From contig NC_053042.1 of NCBI RefSeq assembly GCF_003473485.1, positions 55,577,762 to 55,641,761 of the forward strand: a stretch of 64,000 nucleotides of DNA, read 5' to 3'. Both the position numbers and the translations under genes were made by a program. This DNA is from Medicago truncatula. Its lineage: Eukaryota > Streptophyta > Magnoliopsida > Fabales > Fabaceae. A model generated the notes under the pieces. That model saw nothing but the letters and a program-made list of their open reading frames with translations. It had not been told where the DNA came from and searched no databases. Positions 24,769-36,340 of the stretch are shown one piece after another (position 1 is the stretch's first letter; each line of letters begins with the position of its first letter).

Positions 24769-24930
24769 TTATGGTTGAGTAGAAGCGGATGACCCATAAT
24801 TTGGATTTTGAACTCTAATAACTCCAGAAACAGTTGGATTTTGTGGAGCAGGACCCCTCAGTGGTGTTTGTTTATGCATGCCATTCGAAATCACTGGTCC
24901 TCTCATGCCATATCTCCCTGTACTCATTCT
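24769..24930 (-). pseudogene. C-terminal exon resembling a MULE transposase tail
   Basis: On the minus strand a good 3' splice site, TTATTTGCAG, at 24940-24931 is followed by an open 53-codon exon (RMSTGRYGMRGPVIS to SSASTQP) ending in TAA. The Pro/Gln/Asn/Ser-rich composition fits the C-terminal tails that follow the SWIM/CCHC region of MULE transposases. The catalytic part is absent. The assignment rests on position and composition, not on a diagnostic domain. Confidence 0.4.
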
Positions 24931-25549
24931 CTGCAAATAAAATCAATCATATTAGCCCTTAAGTTATAACAAAATCCATCAAATTAGTCCTCAAATTATG
25001 ACAGTAAGTCTCAAATCGATCCAGGACAACACATGTAATAGAGGGGTATAATTGGAAATACGGGAAAAATTACACTGAAAAGTTAAATCTCGAATTTTTA
25101 CCATTTCCATCAATTTAGTCCTTGTACACGTGGCATGCAAGAGGACACATCATCACCACTAACAGAGCTTTTGGACGGAGGGACTATTTTGATGGACATC
25201 TGTAAAATTCAGGGACTAAATAGATATTTCGCAAAATTCAGGGACAAATTTGACTGATTTTTTAAAATTTAAGGACGGATTTGAGGTATCAGTCAAAAGA
25301 AATGTGTTTTAACAAAGGAGGTGTAATTCATGTTCTAGTTTAATATTGCATTTAATTCTGTTTGTCTAAACTAGAAAACCAAACAAAACCTTTAGCAGCA
25401 TGTTTGGCTGAAGATTAGTTTAATGCATATAGTACGATTCTGAAAGAATTATTTTTCAGCTTCAGAATACCTGAGAACATTAATAAAGGCACGCAGGAGG
25501 CGAAACGTTCACCTATTAATGAATAAAAATACTTTTGCAATCTACGTTG

Positions 25550-25730
25550 CACCGATACTTCTAATTGAACACGTGTCTCAGTGTCTGATATGTGTCGTGT
25601 CCGACACCGACACGATAACGACGCTTGCGATTACTTTAAATTATTTCATTTTCTCTAAATTTTATCAGTACCAACGTGTCTATGTCGTGTCAAGTATCTG
25701 TGTCATGCTTGATACTTGCAATAGATGAAT
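25550..25730. repeat. Dispersed palindromic repeat with CGACAC/GTGTCG motifs
   Basis: Dense short palindromic words (ACACGTGTCTCAGTGTCTG, GTGTCCGACACCGACACG, then CGTGTCTATGTCGTGTC) occur at both ends of an AT-rich middle. This pattern is a common dispersed plant repeat. No target duplication was identified. Confidence 0.45.
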
Positions 25731-27499
25731 AGGCATGGTAACAACAGACCCTCCAACAAATATAATAGCTGCATGATCAACTTCTTGCTTGATATTGGAA
25801 CTTCTTGCTTGATTGGACTCTAATGAAGGACTTTGGGTTTAAATTCTAACTTGAACAATCCTTGGTCGGACTTAACATAGGACCAAATAGTTGCGACAAA
25901 AACTAAATTAAAGATATGTGTTGAATCACATCTTATCTGCCTATGGATAGAACGTGGAATAGCTTCCTAATGCAGTAATGCATAGGCAATTTTGCCAAAT
26001 GTTGGCCTTTTGTTATGGACATATCAAACTACTTTTTTTGGTTGGTTTATGCATTGCTGTCGGCGGTAGTAAACTATACGGAGAAGTTATACGCAAATGA
26101 AATTCTACCAAAATATAATGGCAAAAAAATAATAAAAATTCTACCAATTTTCTCTGAAAGAATATGATTAACTGATAAAGTATAAGAATCTCTCTATCAT
26201 ACGAGTGGATTCAAGGTCCAAATTTAATAAGATTTAAGGAGTAAACCATTAAAATGGTCTTTGTTTTTGTAAATCATACTCAAATTAATCATTAACTTTA
26301 TTAATATTTAAAATTAGTCCAAATTTTTGTCAAAAATTTATCAATTAGGGTTATGTTTTTAAGTTTTTGTTAAATGATGAGGGACCTAAAAGCGCACATG
26401 TTAGCATTTCATCGAGAACTATAATATATAGTGGGAGAATTTTTCTTTCGAGAATTATAATTAGTAGATGAACTACCTTCATGGTTGTCTAGGTTGTCAG
26501 CTGAACCATTTAATGAAACAGTTGTGACTTATTTTTGACATGAATAATGCTAGTTATCCCAATGGATAAGCTAGCGAAATTTTCACGACACTTAATTTGT
26601 AATGAATGTATTTTTTCTAAATTGCAAGACAGCCCTCCCTTGAATTGTGGAAGGAGCAAAATTATATGGTTGTAAATTAGTCGTGATCCCGTCGGGATAA
26701 ATTGCTTCGCGAGATATAGCAATGCAGTTTTGACATTCTTGTTGTTTCTTCCATTGAAGAACGGGGTCTCTTCCCTTGCGCGGTCTTATTCACTCTGTAT
26801 CTAGTCTACTACCGTCTTCTTTCCAAGACGTATGTAGTTCAATCATGATATTTTGACACTTTGTTTACCCGACAGGCCGACACGTACTCAACACCTTGTT
26901 TATCTCTAACTCTCTTCTTATCACACCACTTTCTATTTCTTTAAATATTAATCTATGTAGTTGTTTTTACAACATCTCGTGGAAATTTTAAGGCTAGGGT
27001 TTGTCATGGCAACCATGGACAAATCCGTACCAATGTTGGAGCAACTCGCCGGCAAGTTCGCAATATAAGACTTAAACACAAATTCACCTCTGTTATCCTG
27101 ATTTTGATCTTTTGTTTTTTTTACATATTACTCTCTAAATTTTGTTTAAGAATGAGACCCATGAGTAGGGTTCTTGTTTTGTGGCTTGTGATCTTTCGTT
27201 CGAAACGAAAAACAATGACGGTTGATGAAGAAAAAAAACTAGCTATGAATTTATTGGTTTATGCAGGGGTTGGGATTCGAATCTCGGACACTCCACTTCT
27301 CTACATTTAATTGTATGAGATCTAGTCACTAGACTAAAAAAAAAAAACTACAATAAAAATGTTATCTTCAACACAAAATTGACAACGTTGTGTATTTTAC
27401 GATGTTGACTTATAATTTCTTTCAATCAAACCAACATTAATGTATGGTTATTCTAATTAATCGTATTATGATGTTATCTGTATGTTTGGTTCTATGATG

Positions 27500-28265
27500 C
27501 CTGATATGTTCTACGGGTGCGGGTACGATACAATACGAGTACATGGATACGTGAAATTTTAAAATTTAGGATATGATACGGTTAAGATTCGTTAACAAAT
27601 TTTACGTACTTAAATTTTGGAAAATGTTACATAAACACCCTTTATTTCTATACACCCTTGTACACCCCATGCACTAGGAAGAGAGAAGAGGAGAGGAAAT
27701 AGAAAGTGTGCTTGTGCGGGATCCACGTGACTACGTGTCAGATTTTTGTGTGGGTGTCAAAGGGTGTATTGCCACCTAAAGATGTCTATGTATCATTACT
27801 CTAAATTTTTATACTCTTCACTACTATATTATTATTATATTTGCATTCATATGTTGGGATATCAATAGAAACATCATTAAAAGAACTCAAACAATTTTTG
27901 TCTAATGTTGATTAATTCTATCTCCTCTTTCTCGTTACCTTCATCCACAAGAAGTGTAATTTTCGGTGGTTCATCGAGAAACAATTATATCGGTGCATGT
28001 CTAAAATAAAATCATATACATTTTCACCGAATTTTCACAACTTTGTCTCCGTTTTTTACCTACATCTTTGATAAGATACATATTTTTGAAATATCTTATA
28101 AGCATCCTTGCGTATCTGTGGAGTATCATACAAGCATCCGATAAAATATATATTTTTTAAATTAAAATAAGTAATTCTGATACTTCGTGGGTATGTATCC
28201 ACGAGTATCCCTGAAATATCGATATCCGATATGGATTCCATTTTGAAGTATCCGATTTTCATATT
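27500..28265. repeat. Possible inverted-repeat element rich in GATAC/GTATC words
   Basis: The left part (27510-27600) is rich in GGTACGATAC, ATGGATACGTG and GGATATGATACGG. The right part (28060-28260) is rich in the reverse words, such as CACGAGTATCC and CGATATCCGATATGG. They look like diverged ends of one old element, with the MITE at 27622-27799 inserted later. Ends and target duplication are not defined. Confidence 0.3.
27622..27799. mobile_element. MITE with imperfect inverted ends
   Basis: The left end AAATGTTACATAAACACCC resembles the right end reversed, GTAATGATACATAGACATC, and both continue into ATACACCCTT-type blocks. About 178 bp, non-coding, with a G/A-rich centre. Flanking duplication not resolved. 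Confidence 0.5.
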
Positions 28266-28932
28266 TTAGTTCCACTTTTATAGGGACCAAAATTGATTCT
28301 AAATGTGTAAAATTGATTATAAGATGTTCTTTTTTCTTTTTTTGGATAAAATATAAGATGTTTGGCACTTGACTAGAATTTATTCTGTCTCCATAATTAA
28401 TTCTATTTAAAGTTAAAATTTATAGTTTTTTATTCTAAAATTAATTTTAACACCTAAATTTTATAATCTAGCTTATTTTTACATAAATATATCTAAATTA
28501 TACGAATCATTTTCAATTAAAATCAATTTTCCCAACACACAATCAAACACACTTTATGTCAAGTTCTGTTTTTTTTTTTTTTTTTTTATCTAAATAAATA
28601 TAAACATCATTGATTTAATTCGACATAGCCATAGAGCATACTAGTACCAACTTAAAAGGACGAGCAGTCTTGCACATATAAGATCACTGCGTCCAATTAT
28701 CCATCCATCACAAGTCAATAATACATCTTTTCAGATGGATTTTATGGGCAAATGATATCAATCCCAAGCGTAATTTTAGGTCTCTCGTTGGAAAATATAC
28801 TACACCCTTTCGTGCTTTTTAGATTTGGGAAATATAAAAGTAAATTTTAATATTTTTTATTAATATTATATTAATTTTTATAATAAAGAGAATGACTGAT
28901 TTTTTTATTTTTATCTATACCCTTAAATCTTG

Positions 28933-28934
<2 letters not shown>

Positions 28935-28995
<61 letters not shown>
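28935..28995. repeat. (AT)n microsatellite
   Basis: About 30 uninterrupted AT dinucleotides. The open frame through it, giving alternating Tyr/Ile, is an artefact of the repeat. Confidence 0.95.
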
Positions 28996-28997
<2 letters not shown>

Positions 28998-29338
28998 CTC
29001 AAATAAATTTGACTATTAGAAATATTTTGCTGATATCATTCAAAAACATAGTAATTTATTACAATATAAAACTAGAAAATATTTATTAATTATATATATA
29101 ATTTTAATTAAGATTGATAGTAATTGTGTTAAATAAGTAAATGGTCCTTCTAAATATTCCAACATTTGATTTTAGTTTCCTTAAAATATTCGTTATTATG
29201 AATTATCTAGATTTAACCTATATTTGATTTCATATTTAAAGTATCTAGAATTGATTCTCAAAGTGTAAACTTAAATTTTACATGATTGAATGTTTTCAAG
29301 AATAATTGATTTTTCCCGCTAAAATTGATTATAATTTA

Positions 29339-29516
29339 AGAGCAATGCTATATCCAGGGAAGGATATGCACAACGAACGTCCCAAATTAACGTGTTAATA
29401 AGCAGTCAAACATTCAAATTCGTTTTTTAGTGGAAAACATGGGAGGAAAGTGAGGACGGCAAATCCACCTTCGCTGTATTTCAAGAAAATTCTATTCGTT
29501 GTATCTAGCATTACGC
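29339..29516. mobile_element. hAT-like MITE with 8-bp target duplication
   Basis: The ends AGAGCAATGCTATATCC and, reversed, GCGTAATGCTAGATAC form short imperfect inverted repeats. The flanking direct repeat ATAATTTA is perfect at 29331-29338 and 29517-29524. The element is 178 bp and non-coding. An 8-bp duplication is typical of hAT transposases. Confidence 0.65.
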
Positions 29517-30127
29517 ATAATTTAAAGTTAAAATTCTTATTTTTTTTTTACATACACGTCTTCAAACATTAACCACGTTACATTCAAGTTCAATCCACTT
29601 TTAAATAAAATTAATTTTACAAACTGAATTAATTTAAAATCACTTTTTATGATCCCACAACCAAAGACATACATTAAAATTTTGACATGATGAAAAATGT
29701 TGAATATACTAAAAAATTCCCTATCTGCATCATAAAGACAGAGCGCCGTATGTTCAGAAAGCAGCGACAACACAATAGAGATAAAGATGAGACAAAGTAA
29801 AGTATTGGACCACTCACTCACTACATCCTTATTTCCAGCGTACCCCCACACCACACCCCCCCTCCCTTACGTACGCTTCCTAATAAGAGACTTCACCTTT
29901 GCCTCCATCAATTCCTAGGATATACCTACCTCTTAACCTTTCCTATGTAACCCATCCATCTATCACAAAATATTTACATTACTATTTCAAATATACTCAT
30001 ATATAGTAGTATATTATTTGTGTATAAATTCATCCTCTAGCTATCACTTGCTCTCACTTTGTCTTCATCTTTTATTCTCTCTTTTCTTTTTGGTTTGAAA
30101 AGTGAACAAGAAATTTAGTTGAATATA

Positions 30128-30322
30128 ATGAAGTTCTGCTGCTGTTTTGAGCCACGAGTGGTGTTTATGCATGGGAAGAGAAAGTTGAGGAGCTTGTTTT
30201 GGAGGGTTAGGGCTGATTTTAAGAGGCAAATAATGAAGAACAAGAACAACAAAAATTTCAACTATGACCCTTTTAGTTATTCACTCAACTTTGACGATGG
30301 CAACTTTGGCTTCTTTTGTTGA
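30128..30322 (+). CDS. Small conserved plant protein, 64 residues, function unknown
   Basis: Starts ATG AAG TTC TGC TGC TGC at 30128 and ends TTTTGTTGA. Two blocks, LFWRVRADFKRQ and YDPFSYSLNFDDG, are those of a plant-specific small protein family I recognise only as uncharacterised. The N-terminus is Cys-rich (FCCC), the middle is basic (KNKNNKN), and the end is acidic/aromatic; there is no signal peptide or membrane segment. The leader is CT-rich after a TATA-like TGTATAAATT about 110 bases upstream, consistent with a real intronless gene. An in-frame TTG nine bases upstream is not a likely start. Confidence 0.75.
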   Translation: MKFCCCFEPRVVFMHGKRKLRSLFWRVRADFKRQIMKNKNNKNFNYDPFSYSLNFDDGNFGFFC

Positions 30323-31330
30323 ACAAGCTGCTGTGTTACATTGCTCCATTTACATCACAATATGTTATGCTGAAATTAAATGAAAAACTATAGCTAGCTA
30401 CATGGTCACTTTTTTTGTTTCTTTTTTTATAATATTTTATGGTTTTTGATTATGTAATATGTAGTCTTAATTCCTTGTCATGTTTGTGATGAATGATGAT
30501 GTATCAAACCAAATTAATGAGGAGAATGATATTTATGTTTTGATATCTTATTCAGTTATTTGTGTTATGTTAAACAAGAATGTCCTCGGTTCAAGCAGTG
30601 TTTTGAGATTCTCACATTCTTCGAATGAATGAATGCCATTAATTCTATTGTTTCTTTAGTAGTTATTCTATTTGGTCAATATGATAATAATGAATCTACA
30701 GCAGAAATGCAAAATAGTCTTGAGATGCGGGAGTAAGTAATTCCATTGACACTGACTAGTCATCACCTACTAACCCTAAGAAAATTAACAGCCTTTTCAA
30801 GTCAGTATGCTTCAACGGGTATAATGATGTAGCGTTTTTAGCTTCTCATTTGTGATGATGTTTTCAATTCAATTGATACTAGATTTTTTAATTGCAATTT
30901 AGAAATCTTTTGGTATACGCTAAAATATACCGTTGATCTTATAGGCTATCTTCTGCAAATCGAGTGTTAATTCTCTGAGTCTATCAAGTTTATGTTTTTA
31001 GATACCGAAATCGTGTTAACTTGATGCTAAACTTCATTTCTGATAAAATCCAAAAGTTTAACAAGTTTGACTGAGTTAACACTCGATAAATTCATCTAAA
31101 CTCGACCAATTTTTACTAGTTTACATTTGGAAAAAAAAAATTGGCCAATTTTTTTTCAAAATCCAAATTTCTCTTCTGCAACCACAAAGACTTAAACGTT
31201 TACCGAATAATTTACAGTAACACATTGCTAACTTCCTAAAAAAAAACCTAAAATCCTCGAACAATCTTTTTTTTAGTTAAGAGACCAAAGCGATACCAAT
31301 TAAATAGTTAAAGGACCAAAATAACATTTA
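30323..31330. other. Intergenic, 3' region of the small gene then spacer
   Basis: The first 300 bases look like the 3' untranslated region (TGTTTGTGATGAATGATG, then A/T-rich). The rest has no gene or clear repeat. Confidence 0.5.
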
Positions 31331-32393
31331 AGCCTTTTTTTTATTGCCACTCGTGAAAAACATTTTACACGTCATTAATAATTAAAAAAATATGAAAATT
31401 ATTTTTCAAAAATTATAAAAAAACGAATTAATTAGGAGAAAAATCATTAGTTTAATTTAGAAAAAAATCTCAAATTTAATATATTTCGAAATCTTTTATA
31501 ATAATAACGAAAAAGATTCTAAAATATCCAAATATAAATTTAAATAAAAAAAACTTCGAAAAATATTATATTATCTAATTGTTTTATTTTGAAAATTAAG
31601 TTTTAGAATTTTTTTTAAATATTCCTAACTTCGAAAAAAAAATTAATTTTGAAAAAGATTTCATAAAAAATTATATTCATAATTTAAAAAATCTTCAAAA
31701 TTTTGTAAAATCTGAATTTTGGAACAATATTTCAAGATTTTATAAAAAAATTCAAAAAAAAAAACTGATTTTTTTTTTAAATTTAAAGTTTTTGAAAAAA
31801 ATCTTAATTTAAGATTTTAAAAATTTAAATAAAATCTGAATTTTGGAACAATATTTCAAGATTTTATAAAAAAATTAAAAAAAAAAACTGATTTTTTTTT
31901 TAATTTAAAGTTTTTGAAAAAAATCTTAAGTTAAGATTTTAAAAACTTAAATAAAATCAATTTTTTTTTTCAGATTATATAATTTGAATTTAAAAACATT
32001 TATATCTAGATTTTTAATAATTAAAATATTTTTCTGAATTTTTAATTTTTGTAGAAAAAATTTAAAAAAAACTTTTTTATTGCGAAAAAAAAATCTGAAT
32101 TTTTTTCTTTAAAATATTAAATTCCACATTTTTTAAATATCTTCTTAATTTCGAAAAAGATATAAACTATTTTCTATTTTTTAAAATTTTGGAAACAAAT
32201 CTAAATGTTTTTTAATTTTTGAAAAAAAAATCTGGTTTTTTTCCGATTGTTTTAATTTAAAAAAATAATTTGAATTTTTTCTGATTTTTTTAATTTTATA
32301 TTATTTTTTAATTTTTTTAAATATAAATGACGTGTAAAATATTTTTTACGCGTGACAAGCAAAAAAAATTAAAATTAAAAAGAAAAGGCTACC
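31331..32393. mobile_element. Long AT-rich inverted-repeat element
   Basis: The left end, AGCCTTTTTTTTATTGCCAC then CATTTTACACGTCATT, matches the right end reversed: AGCCTTTTCTTTTT, then GTCACGCG, then ATTTTACACGTCATTT. Between the arms lies about 950 bp of extreme AT-rich DNA without coding capacity, itself partly a 124-bp tandem duplication. No clear target duplication, so the exact ends are uncertain. Confidence 0.5.
31707..31955. repeat. 124-bp tandem duplication in AT-rich DNA
   Basis: Two nearly identical units start at 31707 and 31831 with AAAATCTGAATTTTGGAACA. Differences are mostly in homopolymer lengths and one or two substitutions, so the duplication is young relative to the surrounding repeat. 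Confidence 0.8.
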
Positions 32394-34606
32394 TAAGTGT
32401 CACATCAAAGATTCTGCTGAGTCAATGGGCTTAGGGGGCAATCGTGAAGAATATTCATTTTACAAGGACGAAATTTATTTTATTTTTTTTACATGGGGCA
32501 AAACCAAAAGTGCCCTATATTACAAGGGAAAGGCCCATTAACCCTAAATTTTATATATTTTTAAATTTAAGTAAACTCGTACGAGTTCTCGAGTCGAGCT
32601 TACCTAGGCAAAACGAGTTGAGGTAAACTCTCAAGATGTAAAACTTTGTTTATAGGTATTAGCCAGATAGTAAAATAAAGCTAGATATTACAACTATTTT
32701 GTTATAACTTTTATAACAACAACACTATTTCCTATTTGGTCCACGTCATAAAGTTTTAACAAAGTTTTATGTTGGCTGTCAAAATCTAACACAAACCTCT
32801 CCTTTTATGCGGCTTGAGACTGACCTTGGCTGAATTTTGTTATAACTTTTAGAACGACTTTATTTTTATTAATAAAAAAACAACATAGAGAGATGGGAAG
32901 AAAATGAGAGTAAGAAGATAATCATAGCATGAGAAAATTTAATCGTCAGAAAAGTAGTTCTAAAATAGTCTTATAAATATCATTTTTTATTGGATTAATA
33001 GGTCTTTATCCATGTAATATATGTCATTTTTTATTTTTCATCTGTAAAATTTTTATTTTGATTCACCCCGTGTAATATATTTTTGTTTTGATTTACCTCC
33101 CTAATAGGCCAAACAAAAACCAAATTCATTTTTTTTTCAAGAAATTTTCGTTTTTGTTTGGCCTATTAGGAGAGTAAATCAAAATAAAATTTTTACAGAG
33201 AAAAAACCGGAAATGACCTATATTATAGAAGGTAAAGACCTATTAACCTTTTTCATTTGAATAATTGCATTACAATCAACTGACACATGCAAATGACATT
33301 AAAATTGATTGTCGCCTAAACGTGATTATCAAGTCCAAATAGACAATAAAACTTATTAAGTTTGTGGTAATTAGGACGGATAATGTGTGTTGATTCATCC
33401 TCATCATATGACAATTAACACGTAAAAATGGGGTGGTCTGAACTAATTTAATTTGGTGGACGTAAACACAAGACCACCCTTGTCAAGAGGTGGGTTGACG
33501 GGTTGACTCCTCTAACAAAAATCTTTTTTCTCAATTATTTTTCTTTTACAATTGTGCTTCTATTAATATTGTACTAGTTAAGGACCTTAAATTGCAATTT
33601 TTTATGAAAGTTTGTGTAGTTGGGGCATTGGAAATTGAAAACTTTAACATTTTAAAAGAATAATTACTTAATTTAAAATGGAAGAATAATATGGTACTCT
33701 TATATAAAAAATTAGAGCTTAGGGAAATGACTGCGGTTATATAAATCCAGAAATAATTTATGTGAGTTGTACTCCAAAACCATTAGTTGTACTTAATGGT
33801 TTCCAGCACTCTGCATAAATCCCATCCCAATTATGTCAAAACCATTTTACTGTGGAAATGATTTCTGTGAATTGTACTCCAAAACTATTTTTAGATTTAT
33901 GCAGGATGTATAAGAATTTATTTATGCACGATAACCACACCATAGGAAAATCTCAACTAAATAACAATTTATGACACACAAGTGGATTATTTTATTCAAA
34001 TTTAAATCTCATCTAAAGAAAAATAGTTTTTTGTTATTGTGGTGATCAAACAAATATTGTAGTATTAAGAAAAACCACACATTCCATCCAAACTCTTTTG
34101 TTATACGATCTAATTTTCAACATCGCCTACAAACAATTCAAGCATAACATTTAGCTTACTTACATGTCATTTCATATTAAGATGTAGTAAAAAAAGAAAA
34201 ACATAGACTTCTCGAATTCAAAAACAGCTTAAAACTTTTGAAAAACACAAACAACGACAACTTAAAAAAAAAAAAACTTATTGAGTCACTTATTATTTTT
34301 TAGTACAACAAAAATAAAAATAAAAACATTTTTAAAAAAGCTTGCAGCCCAACATGCCTTGCAACAAGATGCTTCGGGCTAACCGAAGAAGGTAGCTCAA
34401 AACCTCGCCCTAACTCACCTAAAATAATAAGTTGAACAAGTGGATTAATAAGAGGCCAAGTGACTATATCATAACCACTTTTCTAAATATGTGAGATGAC
34501 ATGAGAAAAAAACACCTTAGATAATCTCATGCCTCCGTTTCCATTAGCTCAAGAGCACATGTAAAATAATTATTCAAACCCCCAAGCTTGAAAGGCAATC
34601 AACATA
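32394..34606. other. Intergenic, one MITE, otherwise nothing
   Basis: AT-rich spacer. The only structured part is the foldback element at 32992-33248. No coding sequence supported. Confidence 0.55.
32992..33248. mobile_element. Foldback MITE of 257 bp
   Basis: The two arms pair over about 100 bases: the left starts GGATTAATAGGTCTTTA and the right reversed starts GGTTAATAGGTCTTTAC. Both run to AATAGGCCAAACAAAAAC, separated by a 28-base loop. A long perfect inner stem with more diverged outer ends is typical of a single hairpin MITE. Confidence 0.65.
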
Positions 34607-34887
34607 CTCCCTCCGTCCCAAATTGTATGACGTTTTGACAATTTCATACGTATTAAGAAATGTAATTAATATTGTGTGGAGAAGTGAGATTATGAGTTGT
34701 TTTACAAAATTATCCTTAATAAATTGTATGGAAAAGATAAATGAAATAATTGAAAGAAGAGGGAGTAATTAATAGTTAATGATATAATAGGAAAAGTAAC
34801 ATTAATATTTCATTGGTATTGTAAAGCGACTTATCATTTGAGACAAATTTTTTTTCCAAAGCGACATACAATTTGGGACGGAGGGAG
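34607..34887. mobile_element. Stowaway MITE (Tc1/mariner type)
   Basis: Canonical ends: CTCCCTCCGTCCCAAATTGT on the left and ACAATTTGGGACGGAGGGAG on the right, which are exact reverse complements. TA dinucleotides flank both sides (34605-34606 and 34888-34889). 281 bp, non-coding. Confidence 0.9.
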
Positions 34888-36340
34888 TAACATACATAGA
34901 ATTCTATCAATTAGTAACGCCTAGGCGGATTCAATGCTCTTCAGACTCCAATGGTTTTACCTGAACACACGATTGAAGGGCACTGTTTTTAACGATCATT
35001 CCTTTACTCAACAACAGCTCCTTTCCGCTCCTTTCCGGGACTATAAATACTCATTCTTACAACAATGCAAGCTACATAATCTCTCAACCTCAAACTTATT
35101 GCTTTTGAGTGTTAAGTGTTTGAATGTGCACCCTCCACTTTCAATATCAATCGAACGTTGTGTCCAACCTTCTCCATTTATTCAGATCAAGTTACTAAGC
35201 CATAAATTATCGCAAAATAAACACTCTTACGAATGAATTAAATTGATTAATGTCTTTTAGTATATTTTTGTCAAAACAAATGTTAGGATTTTTTATATTT
35301 TTTGAGGAGAAATTTTAGGATTTATTTTGTTATATAAAAAACGAGGGATCAATTGTCTGGCCTCTATAGTTTTGAATAACGAAATGTTTGATTAGCCAAT
35401 TTTTATAAAATACAAAATTACACAAGAAAACAAAAACCAAAATCAAATTAAACATTTTGTTTTGTTTATCATGTATCACCTATCATTTGAAAATACCAAC
35501 ATAGGTGAGTCTTGTTGTAAGAAATTGACTCATAACTATGTAAAGATCGGAGTTCAATTCTTGTTAGAATTTTTTCGGTGGGTAATTTATAAGGACTCTA
35601 TAAGCCTTGAAAGTTTCCTTAGACAAGCTCTGTACACCAAAAAAAAAAAAGACAATGACTATCAAGACATAAAATCATAGATATTTCTCTCAACTATGAA
35701 TTATGACTCAAACTTTGGTTTGATACATTGTGGTGACCAGTTCATTTGCCCCAGAACTAATTATTGAATGGACAAATTAAACAAAACAAGAGAATTGCTA
35801 ACAGGTGCCCGACTTGTCAGCATATTCCATAAAATAAACATTGAAAATATTTACATTTGCTTAACAAGTCAAATTTTGTTTTAAGATTAACAAGTGATAT
35901 ATTCAAAAAAGACTGTTTCTTTTCCAACCATATGAAGTTTGGATTATAGAATCCAAACCGCATAAAAAACCTCCAAAAAACATGTTGAAATATTTCGGAT
36001 TTTAGAATCTAAACAGGGCGTGCTGAGAAGCTCATCGGGTGGGAAAAGTAATGGCCTTCAAAAAATAAGAATGAGGAAAGGTCCAACAGGAAAATGGGAG
36101 AATTGACCCAACAAAGTGGCCCATTTATGAAAAATGGAACTCGCGCGCGTTTAAATCGAAATTGAAAAACGCAAAAAAAGGAAAACACAAAAGGCGTTGT
36201 GATTGGCGCTTAAACGAAAATTATTCAGTTTTTCCCTCCTTTCAATTTAATTACAGATCTCAACTCATATATATTCAAACACTTGGCTATTTCGATCCAA
36301 GATTAAGAAATTAGGGTTAAATCAGAGAGCACGTTACGAA
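34888..36340. other. Intergenic and HMG gene promoter
   Basis: The first 1.1 kb is spacer; 35494-35650 ends in an A-run and has a GGAGTTCAATTC box B-like word, so it may be a worn SINE. The last 250 bases are the HMG gene promoter: GTGGCCCATTT near 36115, then GAAATTAGGGTTAAATC just before the ATG. Confidence 0.4.

Larger units (their letters stand above)
23585..25294. mobile_element. Mutator-like element (MULE), internally deleted, with long inverted ends
   Basis: Long terminal inverted repeats of about 115 bp: the left end GATTAATACATCAAATTCG matches the right end reversed, GACTGATACCTCAAATCCG. Both arms then share AGTCCCTGAATTT and CAGTCCCTCCGT-type blocks. A perfect 10-bp direct repeat, AAAAGAAATG, flanks it at 23575-23584 and 25295-25304. 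Inside are a plus-strand GRF-type zinc-finger remnant (24102-24254), a minus-strand transposase-like tail (24769-24930), and three tandem copies of a 26-base TCATTAACGG-type unit near 23849-23919. Length is 1710 bp, too short for a full transposase. Confidence 0.85.
25305..30127. other. Repeat-bearing intergenic region, no intact gene
   Basis: Contains several dispersed repeats listed separately, plus AATTGATT-rich relics typical of old legume MITEs (28250-28560, 29200-29330). At 27006 a 20-codon frame starting MATMDKSV follows a leader-like AGGCTAGGGTTTGTC and stops at TAA. It may be the first exon of a lost gene, but I cannot assign it. Confidence 0.5.

Noticed and set aside
27006..27068. 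Short MATMDKSV frame with leader-like upstream sequence
   Set aside because: Only 20 codons and no identifiable continuation; noted as possible gene relic but not called.
28892..29089. 65-codon frame rich in Tyr-Ile repeats
   Set aside because: Produced by the (AT)n microsatellite; no gene context.
34934..35236. 100-codon plus-strand frame
   Set aside because: Composition is that of translated spacer, with no domain or homologue I recognise.
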